Source: Oscillatoriales cyanobacterium USR001
GTDB lineage: Bacteria; Cyanobacteriota; Cyanobacteriia; Cyanobacteriales; Microcoleaceae
Assembly: GCA_001698425.1 (NCBI GenBank)
Contig: MBRE01000022.1
Span: 62,001-126,000, forward strand
Length of the DNA stretch: 64,000 bases
Reading direction: 5' to 3'
Part shown: in pieces, positions 43,435 to 52,115 of the stretch
Numbering within the stretch: the first letter of the stretch is position 1
Layout: every line of letters begins with the position of its first letter
Position numbers and translations under genes: made by a program
The notes under the pieces: model-generated
Database searches by the model: none
Seen by the model: the letters and a program-made list of their open reading frames with translations, nothing else
Told to the model about the DNA's origin: nothing

Positions 43435-45027
43435 ATGACAGAAAAACCATTATTTTTCAATATCGCAAACATCATCAAGCGATCGATTTTAATAATTCTC
43501 AGTGTCCTCGCGATCGCCATAGTTGGTTTATCTTTAATTGCCAGTTTAAATCAACCTCAAATTCAAAGCGAATTAGAACTATCCCAAACAAATTTATTGC
43601 TACACGCCGCCGAATGGCAAGAGGAAAATAGCCCTAATTCTTCTCTCGAAACTGCCCGCATCGCCCTCATCGGTGAGGAACCTTTTAAAGCCGCATTAAA
43701 CCAATATCAAGAAGCAGAAAATTCGGCGCAACTCAGCATCAAAAATAAATTCCAAGAACTCAAAAATCCAGAATTAGACCCTCTAAAACGCCAACAATTA
43801 CAAATAGAGATCCTACTTTTAGAAAAATCAAGTGCCGAATTGGGGGTAAAATTGGGTTTATTACAAATCCAAAATGGCAAAACTGAAGCCGCGCTGAAAA
43901 CTTGGCAAGATATCATCAAAATAGACCAGCCTAAAACCGTCACTTTGCCATCAGTAGAAAAAGCTAAAATCTTATTATCATTGTGGAGAAATCCCCCAGA
44001 ATTATCGCCAGAAATAGAGGTAAAAATTCAAAAATATTTAGATGGTTGGTTTCGCTACAAATCTCTAAATCAATTATATCAATTACAGCAACGTCTCCCG
44101 GAATTAGAATCGCTCCAAGCATCTGAACAAATTATCGCCGAACAAGCGATCGAAAAGCTCTTACTTGTTACAGGTATTCCTGGTTTTGGATTGTTAATCG
44201 GCAGTGGATTAATGATATTTCTAGGCATTCAGTGGCTGCTAACTTTCAAGCAATCCGATCCAGAAAACCCTAGTGCTGGCCCGATATTAATGCGAAATAG
44301 TAGTTTAGCTTGGGAGACACCTTGGGGCGGCGAAACTATTTGGGAAGTGTTGATTTTTGGCTTTTTCTTTGTGGGGCAAATCTTAATTCCCTTATTGTTA
44401 CCGATATCCTTTGCATTTCTGCATATTAACCCTGCAAGTTTTGATGCTAGAAATAAGGCGTTTTACATTCTTGTCAATTATCTATTATTAGCAGGTGGCG
44501 GGTTAGGAACTCTTTACCTTTGTCTCAGACCATTTTTGCCCTTACCTGAAGGCTGGTTTCGGGTAAAATTAGGAGGAAATTGGTTTTTGTGGGGAGTTGG
44601 TGGTTATTTAGTTGCAGTTCCCTTAGTGCTTTTTGTATCTTTATTAAATCAGCAAATATGGCACGGAAATGGTGGTAGTAATCCTATTTTACCGATCGCA
44701 TTAGAAAATAATGATAGTATCGCTTTAGCGGTGTTTTTTGGTACTGCTTCCATCGCCGCCCCAATTTTTGAGGAAATTATGTTTCGCGGGTTTCTGCTAT
44801 CATCTTTGACTCGTTATTTGCCTGTTTGGGGGGCGATTCTAGTTAGTGGATTTGTGTTTGCGATCGCGCATTTGAATATTTCCGAAGTTTTACCCTTAGC
44901 AATTTTAGGTATAGTTTTGGGATTTGTTTACACGCGATCGCGCAACCTACTAGCTTCTATGTTAGTTCACAGCCTTTGGAATAGCGTTACCCTGCTTAGT
45001 TTATTTCTCTTAGGTAGCGATGGCTAA
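43435..45027 (+). CDS. CPBP family intramembrane glutamic endopeptidase
   Basis: A membrane protease-like protein of 530 residues. An N-terminal helix (~16-38) anchors a ~200-residue Gln/Glu-rich helical, TPR-like domain. The C-terminal half has about seven membrane helices. Abi/CPBP motifs are intact: FEEIMFRGFLLSSL (catalytic Glu pair and Arg), FAIAHLN (His) and VHSLWN (His/Asn). Cyanobacterial homologues, including plant SCO4-like relatives, act at thylakoid or plasma membranes; substrate unknown here. A start with GGAGG six bases upstream supports 43435. Confidence 0.88.
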   Translation: MTEKPLFFNIANIIKRSILIILSVLAIAIVGLSLIASLNQPQIQSELELSQTNLLLHAAEWQEENSPNSSLETARIALIGEEPFKAALNQYQEAENSAQLSIKNKFQELKNPELDPLKRQQLQIEILLLEKSSAELGVKLGLLQIQNGKTEAALKTWQDIIKIDQPKTVTLPSVEKAKILLSLWRNPPELSPEIEVKIQKYLDGWFRYKSLNQLYQLQQRLPELESLQASEQIIAEQAIEKLLLVTGIPGFGLLIGSGLMIFLGIQWLLTFKQSDPENPSAGPILMRNSSLAWETPWGGETIWEVLIFGFFFVGQILIPLLLPISFAFLHINPASFDARNKAFYILVNYLLLAGGGLGTLYLCLRPFLPLPEGWFRVKLGGNWFLWGVGGYLVAVPLVLFVSLLNQQIWHGNGGSNPILPIALENNDSIALAVFFGTASIAAPIFEEIMFRGFLLSSLTRYLPVWGAILVSGFVFAIAHLNISEVLPLAILGIVLGFVYTRSRNLLASMLVHSLWNSVTLLSLFLLGSDG

Positions 45028-45179
45028 TTCATCTCAAAACCCTGAAAAAGCCTTGTTAATGTAAAGTTTTGTGTATTTTCCGCAAACCCCAGGTGAAAAT
45101 TGTAGATGCAACTGTTCAGCGACTTGACACTTAAGCCTAATTTTGTGTAACTTTTAATAAGTATGAGGCAAGCAACACC

Positions 45180-45392
45180 ATGAGTAATTTCCACAGTCGC
45201 AAATTAGAGGGAAAGCCAACTTGGATGCGTTTTATCCCATACGCCGCCTTGGGGGTTTTAATATTCTCTTTTAATTCATCTGGTGAAATGAATTATTTTC
45301 TGAGAGGTTACTTGGTGTTGCTTGAAGCTCAAATTGGAATAGTTTTGATATATTTTATCATGTCTAAACTAGCCAAAAAACATAAAAGTTAA
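45180..45392 (+). CDS. Small membrane protein of unknown function
   Basis: A 70-residue product with two hydrophobic segments (WMRFIPYAALGVLIFSF and VLLEAQIGIVLIYFIM) and basic ends (KLAKKHKS). ATGAGG lies upstream of the start at a workable distance. I recognise no family. It precedes the TM2-domain gene by 78 bp in the same orientation. Confidence 0.5.
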   Translation: MSNFHSRKLEGKPTWMRFIPYAALGVLIFSFNSSGEMNYFLRGYLVLLEAQIGIVLIYFIMSKLAKKHKS

Positions 45393-45470
45393 ATCGACCA
45401 AATTAGGAATGATCCAAAATCGCGAAGATCCAATTTTTTTGTAAACAATGTGGCGTGAGAGGTAAGAAAA

Positions 45471-45815
45471 ATGAAGGAAAAAAGTATCGCTATTCTACTG
45501 GCTTTCTTTTTAGGTGCATTAGGGATTCATAAATTTTATTTGGGGTACAATTTAGCCGGATTATTGTACTTGCTTTTTTCTTGGACATTCATCCCGGCAA
45601 TTCTGGCATTTTTTGATTTTATCGGCTTAATTTTGATGTCAGAACAAGCTTTTCAAGCCAAATATAATGGTGCAATGTTACTAGGAGGGAACTCGCAAAG
45701 AGCAGCCAAAGATGTAACTGGTGCTTTAGGAGACTTGAAAAGACTTTATGATATTGGTGCAATCACAGCTGAAGAATACGAAGAGAAACGTCAAAAATTG
45801 TTGAAAGATTTGTAA
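45471..45815 (+). CDS. TM2 domain - SHOCT domain membrane protein
   Basis: A 114-residue protein. The N-terminal TM2 domain (two helices, AILLAFFLGALGIHKFYLGY and a DxxGLILM-like second half, FDFIGLILM) is followed by a linker and a C-terminal SHOCT helix (LGDLKRLYDIGAITAEEYEEKRQKLL), a short oligomerisation module. AGAGG precedes the ATG. Cellular role unknown. It is grouped with two other small membrane genes. Confidence 0.85.
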   Translation: MKEKSIAILLAFFLGALGIHKFYLGYNLAGLLYLLFSWTFIPAILAFFDFIGLILMSEQAFQAKYNGAMLLGGNSQRAAKDVTGALGDLKRLYDIGAITAEEYEEKRQKLLKDL

Positions 45816-45842
45816 GTAAAAATTACCGTTATTAAAGGTGTA

Positions 45843-46550
45843 GTGAAAGTGTCAGAAAATTCCTCATTATTACAAAAAACCCCCAATTGGGTTTGGTGGT
45901 CTTTTTGCCCCTGGTTTGGAGGATTAGCCATCGTTTATGCAGGCCATAAATCTCATACTTCTAGCTGGATGGCTTGGGGTGCAGGCATTACCTTGGCAGC
46001 CTTAACGCTATCTGCAACTAACCTATCAACAGTAGTTTGGATTGCTCAAATTGCGATCGCGTTTGCTTTGAAAAGGCGCTATTTAATCAAAACTTCTCCC
46101 AGAGGTTTGCTAATTCCAGCCGATGCCAATACTGCGACATTAATTGCCAATATTCGCGGCAAAATAGATATTAATGAATGTTCTAAAGACGAACTCGTAA
46201 ACGTTTTAGGCTTGCCTATTGTTTATGCCAATGACATTGAATTATTACAGCATGAAGGATATATTTTTACCCACTTGGAGGAATTGTCAGAAATTGCAGG
46301 TATTCCTGAAAGTCATATCAAACGTATTGCGCCAATGGTGACATTTAGTTATGATTTGAAAAAAGAACCACATTTAACTTGGAAACGATTAAATATCCTT
46401 TCCAAACAAGAACTAATAGAATGTGGTCTTGATGCGGTAATTGCTAAAAAAATCTTTAAAGAAAGACAGCAAAAAGGCGAATATAAATCAGCCATAGATG
46501 TCAAACGGCGCACAGGTATTCCCTTTAATTCCTATCGTCATCTCGTCTAA
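45843..46550 (+). CDS. Membrane protein with two helix-hairpin-helix domains
   Basis: The 235-residue protein starts with two or three membrane segments (WVWWSFCPWFGGLAIVYAG; WMAWGAGITLAALTL; VVWIAQIAIAFAL), followed by two ComEA-like HhH units: IDINECSKDELVNVLGLP and LNILSKQELIECGLDAVIAKKIFKERQQKGEYKSA (part). HhH units usually bind DNA non-specifically; tethered to the membrane they recall ComEA, but no competence genes are nearby. Start GTG at 45843, 28 bp after the TM2 gene, so probably co-transcribed. Confidence 0.75.
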   Translation: MKVSENSSLLQKTPNWVWWSFCPWFGGLAIVYAGHKSHTSSWMAWGAGITLAALTLSATNLSTVVWIAQIAIAFALKRRYLIKTSPRGLLIPADANTATLIANIRGKIDINECSKDELVNVLGLPIVYANDIELLQHEGYIFTHLEELSEIAGIPESHIKRIAPMVTFSYDLKKEPHLTWKRLNILSKQELIECGLDAVIAKKIFKERQQKGEYKSAIDVKRRTGIPFNSYRHLV

Positions 46551-46701
46551 AATTTAGGGTAATTTAGCATCATAATTTACAGCATCAAAGGATAAACAGG
46601 ACTAAATTAACTAAAGGCTTAAAAAAAGTTGAGTCTTTGACGCGATCGCGAACTTTGCCTCTATCCTCAAAAAAGATAAAAGTAAAATCATTAAAAATCA
46701 G

Positions 46702-49158
46702 ATGCAAACTACCCCAAAAATCTTACCAGAAAACGATTCCCTCCCCATAGAACTCATTACCCTTGATGTGGGAGGAATGAAATGTGCCGGCTGTGTCGCC
46801 GCCGTAGAAAGACAGTTAAAACAGCAAATTGGCGTGATTTCCGCCCGTGTTAACCTCGCCACAGAAGTCGCCGCGATCGAATGCGAAATTGGCAAAGTAG
46901 ATCCAATTATTATTTCCCAAAAATTAACAGAAAACGGGTTTCCCACTCAGCCCCGTTATGCCGAAAATCAAGCCGAAAATCAAATTACTATAATTGAACG
47001 CCGCCGTCAAGAAATTCGGCAAGAAATTTGGCAATTAGCCATCGCCCTTACCCTAATCTTACTATCCGGTTTAAGTCATTTAGCCGGGAATAAAATCCCA
47101 ATTTTTAATAACATTTGGTTTCACTGGTTTCTCGCAACAATTGCCCTACTAATCCCCGGAAGAAACATCTTAATTGACGGATGGCGCGGCCTATTAAGAA
47201 ATGCTCCAAACATGAATACTTTAGTAGGATTAGGCGCATTTACAGCCTACACCGCCAGCGTCGCCGCCCTACTATTTCCACAGATGGGATGGGAATGTTT
47301 TTTTGAAGAACCAGTAATGCTTTTAGGCTTTATCTTGTTAGGAAAAACCATCGAAAAACAAGCTAAAAGACGTGCCGCCTCAGCTTTGCAAGCTTTAATT
47401 GCCTTGCAACCAGCCACCGCCCATTTAGTAGGTGAACCTTTAACTGAAGAAATCGAAGAAATAGGTAAATTTACCACCACAAGTCAAAATTATCTCACAG
47501 TTGAAATACCAGCCGATCGCGTCCGAGTTGGCGAATTTTTGCAAGTTTTACCAGGGGAAAAAATACCCGTAGATGGCGAAATTTACCTTGGCAAAACTAC
47601 CGTCGATGAGTCAATGTTGACAGGGGAATCAGTACCTATATTTAAGCATAAAACAGATATAGTTGCCGCCGGAACCATAAATCAATCTGGGATGATTATA
47701 ATTCGGGCAACTCGTATTGGTAAAGAGACAACTCTCGCCCAAATAGTTGATTTAGTAGAAAATGCTCAAACTCGAAAAGCACCGATTCAACATTTAGCTG
47801 ATACTGTCGCTGGCTATTTTACTTATAGCGTAATGTCGATATCTTTACTAACTTTTCTATTTTGGTATTTTGTCGGAGCTAATATTTGGCCGCAGGTACT
47901 TTTAGGCCACGCAGCAATGAGTATGAGCCACGCAGAAATGACGATGAATGAGGGTGCGATGTCGCCAATGTTATTGAGTTTAAAGTTAGCGATCGCAGTT
48001 TTAGTTATTGCTTGTCCTTGTGCTTTAGGACTCGCTACTCCTACTGCTATTTTAGTCGGTTCTGGAATTGGTGCAGAAAGAGGTTTATTAATTAAAGGTG
48101 GTGATGTTTTAGAGAGAGTACATCAACTCGATACGGTGGTTTTTGACAAAACTGGAACTCTAACTAAAGGGAGTTTTCAGGTAACAGATTGTATATCTTT
48201 GGAAGAAAATTGTCAAAGTTTAAAGGTAGTCAAAGAATATTTTAAAAGTCAAAATTTTAATCAATTAGTATTACAAATTGCAGCGACTGTGGAAAGCGGA
48301 ACTTCTCACCCGTTAGCTGAAGCAATTTTGGAAGAAGCAAAACGGCAAGATTTATCATTACTTGCTGCTGAGGATTTTGATACAGAGCCAGGATTAGGGA
48401 TTTCTGCTGTGGTGGAAGGCGATCGCGCACTCGTAGGTAATGCTGATTGGTTGAGGCAAAATGGAGTTTTAACCGACTTACCATTAAGCACCTCTCTGGA
48501 AGGTAAAACTTTAGTTTATGTGGCTTTAGCAAGCGTTTTTATCGGGGTAATTGCCCTGAGCGATACTCTGAGATCCGATGCTAAATCGACTGTAGAAAAG
48601 TTGCAAAATATGGGATTGAGAGTAATGTTACTAACGGGAGATCGGCGGGAAGTTGCGATCGCGATCGCGCAACAATTAAACATATCATTAGATGATATTC
48701 TTGCAGAAATTATACCCCAAGAAAAAGCGGAGGCGATCGCGAATTTACAACTTCAAAATCATCAAGTTGCAATGGTAGGAGACGGTATTAACGATGCACC
48801 AGCTTTGGCACAAGCAAATGTCGGTATTGCCATGCAAGCCGGTACAGATGCAGCAATAGAAACTGCCCAAATTATCCTGATGGGAAATAAGTTAGAAAAT
48901 GTTGTTGAATCTATCTATCTCAGTCGCGCTACTTTCAACAAAATTCGTCAGAATTTATTTTGGGCATTTGCCTATAATACTTTAGGAATACCCATTGCCG
49001 CCGGTGTTTTACTCCCCACATTTGGTTTAGCACTTAGTCCCGCCACCGCCGGTGCTTTTATGGCTTTTAGTTCCGTTAGTGTAGTCACAAATTCTTTGCT
49101 ACTACGTCGTAAATTTAAAACTAAAAATATCCCGGCGATTTCAATTGCGGCTACCTAA
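46702..49158 (+). CDS. ctaA: Copper-transporting P1B-type ATPase (CtaA type)
   Basis: An 818-residue P-type ATPase. The N-terminal metal-binding domain has GMKCAGC (Cys28, Cys31). The membrane metal site is CPC (438-440), the phosphorylation site DKTGTLT (Asp482), and the hinge GDGINDAPALAQANVG. A Met/His-rich loop (HAAMSMSHAEMTMNEGAM) lies between helices before the CPC helix. In cyanobacteria CtaA moves Cu(I) across the plasma membrane and PacS across thylakoids to supply plastocyanin; CtaA is favoured by overall resemblance but PacS is possible. No copper chaperone gene is adjacent. Confidence 0.88.
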   Translation: MQTTPKILPENDSLPIELITLDVGGMKCAGCVAAVERQLKQQIGVISARVNLATEVAAIECEIGKVDPIIISQKLTENGFPTQPRYAENQAENQITIIERRRQEIRQEIWQLAIALTLILLSGLSHLAGNKIPIFNNIWFHWFLATIALLIPGRNILIDGWRGLLRNAPNMNTLVGLGAFTAYTASVAALLFPQMGWECFFEEPVMLLGFILLGKTIEKQAKRRAASALQALIALQPATAHLVGEPLTEEIEEIGKFTTTSQNYLTVEIPADRVRVGEFLQVLPGEKIPVDGEIYLGKTTVDESMLTGESVPIFKHKTDIVAAGTINQSGMIIIRATRIGKETTLAQIVDLVENAQTRKAPIQHLADTVAGYFTYSVMSISLLTFLFWYFVGANIWPQVLLGHAAMSMSHAEMTMNEGAMSPMLLSLKLAIAVLVIACPCALGLATPTAILVGSGIGAERGLLIKGGDVLERVHQLDTVVFDKTGTLTKGSFQVTDCISLEENCQSLKVVKEYFKSQNFNQLVLQIAATVESGTSHPLAEAILEEAKRQDLSLLAAEDFDTEPGLGISAVVEGDRALVGNADWLRQNGVLTDLPLSTSLEGKTLVYVALASVFIGVIALSDTLRSDAKSTVEKLQNMGLRVMLLTGDRREVAIAIAQQLNISLDDILAEIIPQEKAEAIANLQLQNHQVAMVGDGINDAPALAQANVGIAMQAGTDAAIETAQIILMGNKLENVVESIYLSRATFNKIRQNLFWAFAYNTLGIPIAAGVLLPTFGLALSPATAGAFMAFSSVSVVTNSLLLRRKFKTKNIPAISIAAT

Positions 49159-49162
49159 ACAA

Positions 49163-49222
49163 AGTCTGTCTATACAGACTAAATAAAATAGGGTAATAGA
49201 CTTATTAATAAGTCTATTACCC
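49163..49222. terminator. Two hairpins between convergent genes
   Basis: AGTCTG...CAGACT at 49163-49180 is followed by a perfect 32-bp palindrome at 49191-49222 (halves GGGTAATAGACTTATT and its complement). They lie between ctaA and a convergent gene, a position suited to a bidirectional terminator, although long T-tracts are missing. A short TTCCTTC heptamer array follows at about 49226-49258. Confidence 0.6.
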
Positions 49223-49258
49223 CGTCTTCCCTCTTCCTTCTTCCTTCTTCCTTCTTCC

Positions 49259-49606
49259 TCAAATTCCCATACTTTCAACAAGTTGCCACTGGCGATTAGT
49301 AATAATTAATTCACTCACAACCTCAAACATTTGACGACAATGATTGTGAGTTTGTAGAGGCAATTCCTCATTTTTTATCACCAAATCTATCCTAATTTGT
49401 AACTGAGAAGCGGAGCTTTTTTCAATCAACACTTCCACCGTAACCAGTTTAGGGAGAGGAACCATCCCTGGTAGTTCGCGGGCCATTAAATAGTCACCAC
49501 TATCATATATAATATCCAGATTACAAGACTGCAAAATCTCAATAACTAATTGCCGGAGGCGTTCGATCGGAACTGCAACAATAAAAAAACCAGTATAGCG
49601 GGCCAT
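49259..49606 (-). CDS. Cyanobacterial hypothetical protein
   Basis: This 115-residue protein starts MARYTGFFIVAVPIERLRQLV. It alternates predicted strands and helices (LDIIYDSGDYLMARE, LVTVEVLIEKSS, QLQIRIDLVIKNEE), suggesting a small alpha/beta fold. No known motif. I use the ATG at 49606, behind GGAG; eight more codons are open upstream. It is divergent from tmk. Confidence 0.6.
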   Translation of the reverse strand: MARYTGFFIVAVPIERLRQLVIEILQSCNLDIIYDSGDYLMARELPGMVPLPKLVTVEVLIEKSSASQLQIRIDLVIKNEELPLQTHNHCRQMFEVVSELIITNRQWQLVESMGI

Positions 49607-49723
49607 TATGAAACTCCAGCGTAGAGGCACTTAGACTTACCTATAATAACGAAAGGATCGGGAAATAACGAGAAGTAAATACATAAATAGTGTCAAAATT
49701 TATTGTGGTACAAGGGCAAGACA

Positions 49724-50368
49724 ATGGGTGGTAAATTAATTGTATTTGAGGGAGTCGAAGGGGGTGGAAAAACAACGCAAATCGAGCGATCGCGTCTTTG
49801 GCTGCTATCAAGGTTTCACAGTGGGAATATCCCGCGCATTATCGTAACTCGCGAACCCGGTGGAACCCAGTTAGGGAAAGGGTTACGGCGGTTGTTGTTA
49901 GAATCAGGGGGCGAAAATATCTGCGATCGCGCAGAATTACTATTGTATGCGGCCGATCGAGCTCAGCACGTCGAAAATTTAATTAAACCTGAGTTAGCGA
50001 AGGGGTCAATTATTTTATGCGATCGCTTTACTGACTCAACTATAGCTTATCAAGGATACGGTCGGGGTCTAAATTTGAATTTAATTAATCAACTGAATGA
50101 GATTGCGACGGGTGGGTTACAAAGCGATTTAACTTTGTGGCTAGATATTGATGTGGAAGTAGGTTTATCTAGGGTGAAAAGTCGAGGAATTCGCGATCGT
50201 ATTGAACAAGCTGATTTAGAATTTCATCGACGGGTAAAGCAAGGATTTACCGAGTTAGCTGCTGCAAATCGCCAGCGCATTTTTCGAGTTGATGCTAATC
50301 GTAATGAATCAGAAGTTACACAAGAAATTCAGGATATTTTAACCCAAAATTTATTTGTTAACTGTTAA
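49724..50368 (+). CDS. tmk: Thymidylate kinase
   Basis: Phosphorylates dTMP to dTDP. The 214-residue protein begins at MGGKLIVFEGVEGGGKTTQ, with the P-loop GVEGGGKTT at residues 10-18, the DR(Y/F) motif as CDRFTDSTIAYQGYGRG, and TREPGGTQLGK. The start at 49724 follows an AAGGG site; the longer frame adds seven unlikely codons. It lies upstream of holB in the same direction, a common tmk-holB pairing. Confidence 0.95.
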   Translation: MGGKLIVFEGVEGGGKTTQIERSRLWLLSRFHSGNIPRIIVTREPGGTQLGKGLRRLLLESGGENICDRAELLLYAADRAQHVENLIKPELAKGSIILCDRFTDSTIAYQGYGRGLNLNLINQLNEIATGGLQSDLTLWLDIDVEVGLSRVKSRGIRDRIEQADLEFHRRVKQGFTELAAANRQRIFRVDANRNESEVTQEIQDILTQNLFVNC

Positions 50369-50505
50369 CTGTTATTTGTTATTTGTTATTTGTTAACTGT
50401 TATTTGTTAACTGTTACTTGTCATTGCAAGGAACGAAGCAATTACCAATTACCAATTACCAATTACCAATTACCAATTACCCATTACCAATTACCCATTA
50501 CCCAT
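50369..50505. repeat. Mixed heptamer arrays between tmk and holB
   Basis: Units of GTTATTT and GTTAACT (50369-50418) are followed by a CATTGCAAGGAACGAAGCAAT hairpin-like remnant (about 50423-50442, cited in part) and then ACCAATT/ACCCATT units (50446-50505), reaching to within a few bases of the holB ATG. Translating them gives the spurious N-terminal extension (NYQLPIT repeats) of holB. Confidence 0.8.
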
Positions 50506-50508
50506 TCC

Positions 50509-51468
50509 ATGAATTATTTTTCACCAATCATTGGACAAAATCAAGCAGTAGAATTACTAACCCAAGCAGTAGCTAAAAATCGCATTGCTCCCGGTTATTT
50601 ATTTGCTGGCGCTCCCGGAGTAGGTAGAAGTTTAACCGCCCAATGTTTTATTGAACTCCTATTCTCCATCAATCTAGCCGAATCAAAAACAATTGCCACC
50701 CTCCAAAAACGCATAAAAGAACGCAATCACCCCGATTTATTATGGATAGAACCCACCTATTTACATCAAGGTAAACGATTGTCAGCCAAAGAAGCCGAAG
50801 AAGCAGGATTAAAGCGCAAAGCTCCCCCACAAATACGCCTAGAACAAATCCGAGAAATCGCCCAATTTCTCGGTCGTCCACCCTTAGAAGCATCACGCTC
50901 CGTAGTAGTATTAGAACAAGCAGAAACAATGGCAGAAGGAGCCGCCAACGGCTTACTCAAAACCTTAGAAGAACCGGGGAGAGCCACACTAATTTTAATA
51001 GCTCCTAGCTTTGAATCTTTATTGCCAACTTTGATATCGAGATGTCAGCGTATTCCTTTTTATCGGCTCGATCGAAATGCCATCAAAGAAATCTTAAAAC
51101 GCACTGGAAATCAAGAAATTGTCGCCCATCCAGAAGTAATGGCAATGGCTCAAGGAAGTGCCGGCAATGCCATAGAAATTTGGCAGCAACTTAGCGATAT
51201 TCCTGAGAATTTGCTACGAAAAGCAAAGCAACGGCCGGAGAATTTGCGATCGGCCTTAGAATTAGCTAAAGAAATTGATAAAACCTTAGATTCAGAGGCT
51301 CAATTGTGGCTAGTAGATTATTTGCAGCATTGTTATTGGCAGCAATTTTTATCAGGAGATATTCGTAAATCTCCGGTTCAACCATTAGAAAAAGCGCGGC
51401 AATATTTACTTAGTTATGTTCAACCCCGATTAGTTTGGGAATGTACCTTGATGGGGATGATTAATTAG
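50509..51468 (+). CDS. holB: DNA polymerase III delta-prime subunit
   Basis: An AAA+ clamp-loader subunit of 319 residues, starting at MNYFSPIIGQNQAVELL. The Walker A-like GAPGVGRS (34-41) has Arg in place of Lys, as expected for delta-prime proteins that do not hydrolyse ATP. The sensor motif LLKTLEEPG and the SRC motif (LISRCQRIPF) are present. The zinc-binding Cys cluster of E. coli HolB is absent. The leader is a heptamer array with no ribosome site. Confidence 0.9.
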   Translation: MNYFSPIIGQNQAVELLTQAVAKNRIAPGYLFAGAPGVGRSLTAQCFIELLFSINLAESKTIATLQKRIKERNHPDLLWIEPTYLHQGKRLSAKEAEEAGLKRKAPPQIRLEQIREIAQFLGRPPLEASRSVVVLEQAETMAEGAANGLLKTLEEPGRATLILIAPSFESLLPTLISRCQRIPFYRLDRNAIKEILKRTGNQEIVAHPEVMAMAQGSAGNAIEIWQQLSDIPENLLRKAKQRPENLRSALELAKEIDKTLDSEAQLWLVDYLQHCYWQQFLSGDIRKSPVQPLEKARQYLLSYVQPRLVWECTLMGMIN

Positions 51469-51534
51469 ATGATTAGCCAGCCGAGCCAAATGAAGGTACT
51501 ATGATTAACAAGAACAAAAAAATGAGAATGGTGT

Positions 51535-52113
51535 TTGACAGTGCCAAAATATTTTAAGGATGCAGAGCCAAAAGCAATTCGTCAATATGCAGAAATTATA
51601 GCGCTGACGGATGATGTGTCTAAAATTGCTAATTATTTAGAAATTTCATCAGAGATTATTTACAAAGTAAAAGAACACATATTTATAAATGAACACGAAC
51701 TTGATATCCCCAATTATGAGGCAAACACTATTAGCCATTTCAAAGGTAATTTTACACCTGATTGGGAAATTGCTGATTTATGGCTAAAAGCAACAGATCG
51801 GAGTTTACCACCCAGAGAACTTACTAAGTTTAAGAGGTTGATCGCCCATGAGTATATAGAGCAGGCGCTAATGGCTGATGGACTTCCTTATCGCTCGCCT
51901 CAAGCTTGGAGAAATCATCCGATACGGGGTTTTGGCAACTCGCCAACCTCGGAGCATTACGGAGCACACGATATGGCTCCCCATGCCGAAAATCCCAACC
52001 CATTCTCCCACTGGGATAGAATAGGTAAGTCAGCGGAAGGACTAACGCTTGCTGACGATATCTCAAATCTTGACGAGTTGCTTGAAGCTATTAGAGAAAG
52101 GATAGGACTTTGA
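51535..52113 (+). CDS. Orphan protein resembling a polymorphic-toxin C-terminal domain
   Basis: The 192-residue protein has no ATG: the frame opens after a stop and begins at TTG 51535 or GTG 51541. An N-terminal helical part (ISSEIIYKVKEHIFINEHEL) leads to DWEIADLWLKATDRSLPPRELTKFK (part) and LIAHEYIEQALMADGLPYR, then a His-rich segment (SEHYGAHDMAPHAENPNPF). The DIADxW...HEYxE layout recalls C-terminal domains of bacterial polymorphic toxins, here without delivery domains. That assignment is tentative recognition, not a demonstrated family. It is followed 2 bp later by a pentapeptide gene that could be its partner. Confidence 0.4.
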   Translation: MTVPKYFKDAEPKAIRQYAEIIALTDDVSKIANYLEISSEIIYKVKEHIFINEHELDIPNYEANTISHFKGNFTPDWEIADLWLKATDRSLPPRELTKFKRLIAHEYIEQALMADGLPYRSPQAWRNHPIRGFGNSPTSEHYGAHDMAPHAENPNPFSHWDRIGKSAEGLTLADDISNLDELLEAIRERIGL

Positions 52114-52115
52114 AA

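Noticed and set aside
50383-50508. NYQLPIT-repeat extension of holB
   Set aside because: Translated heptamer array; family start is MNYFSPIIGQ at 50509.
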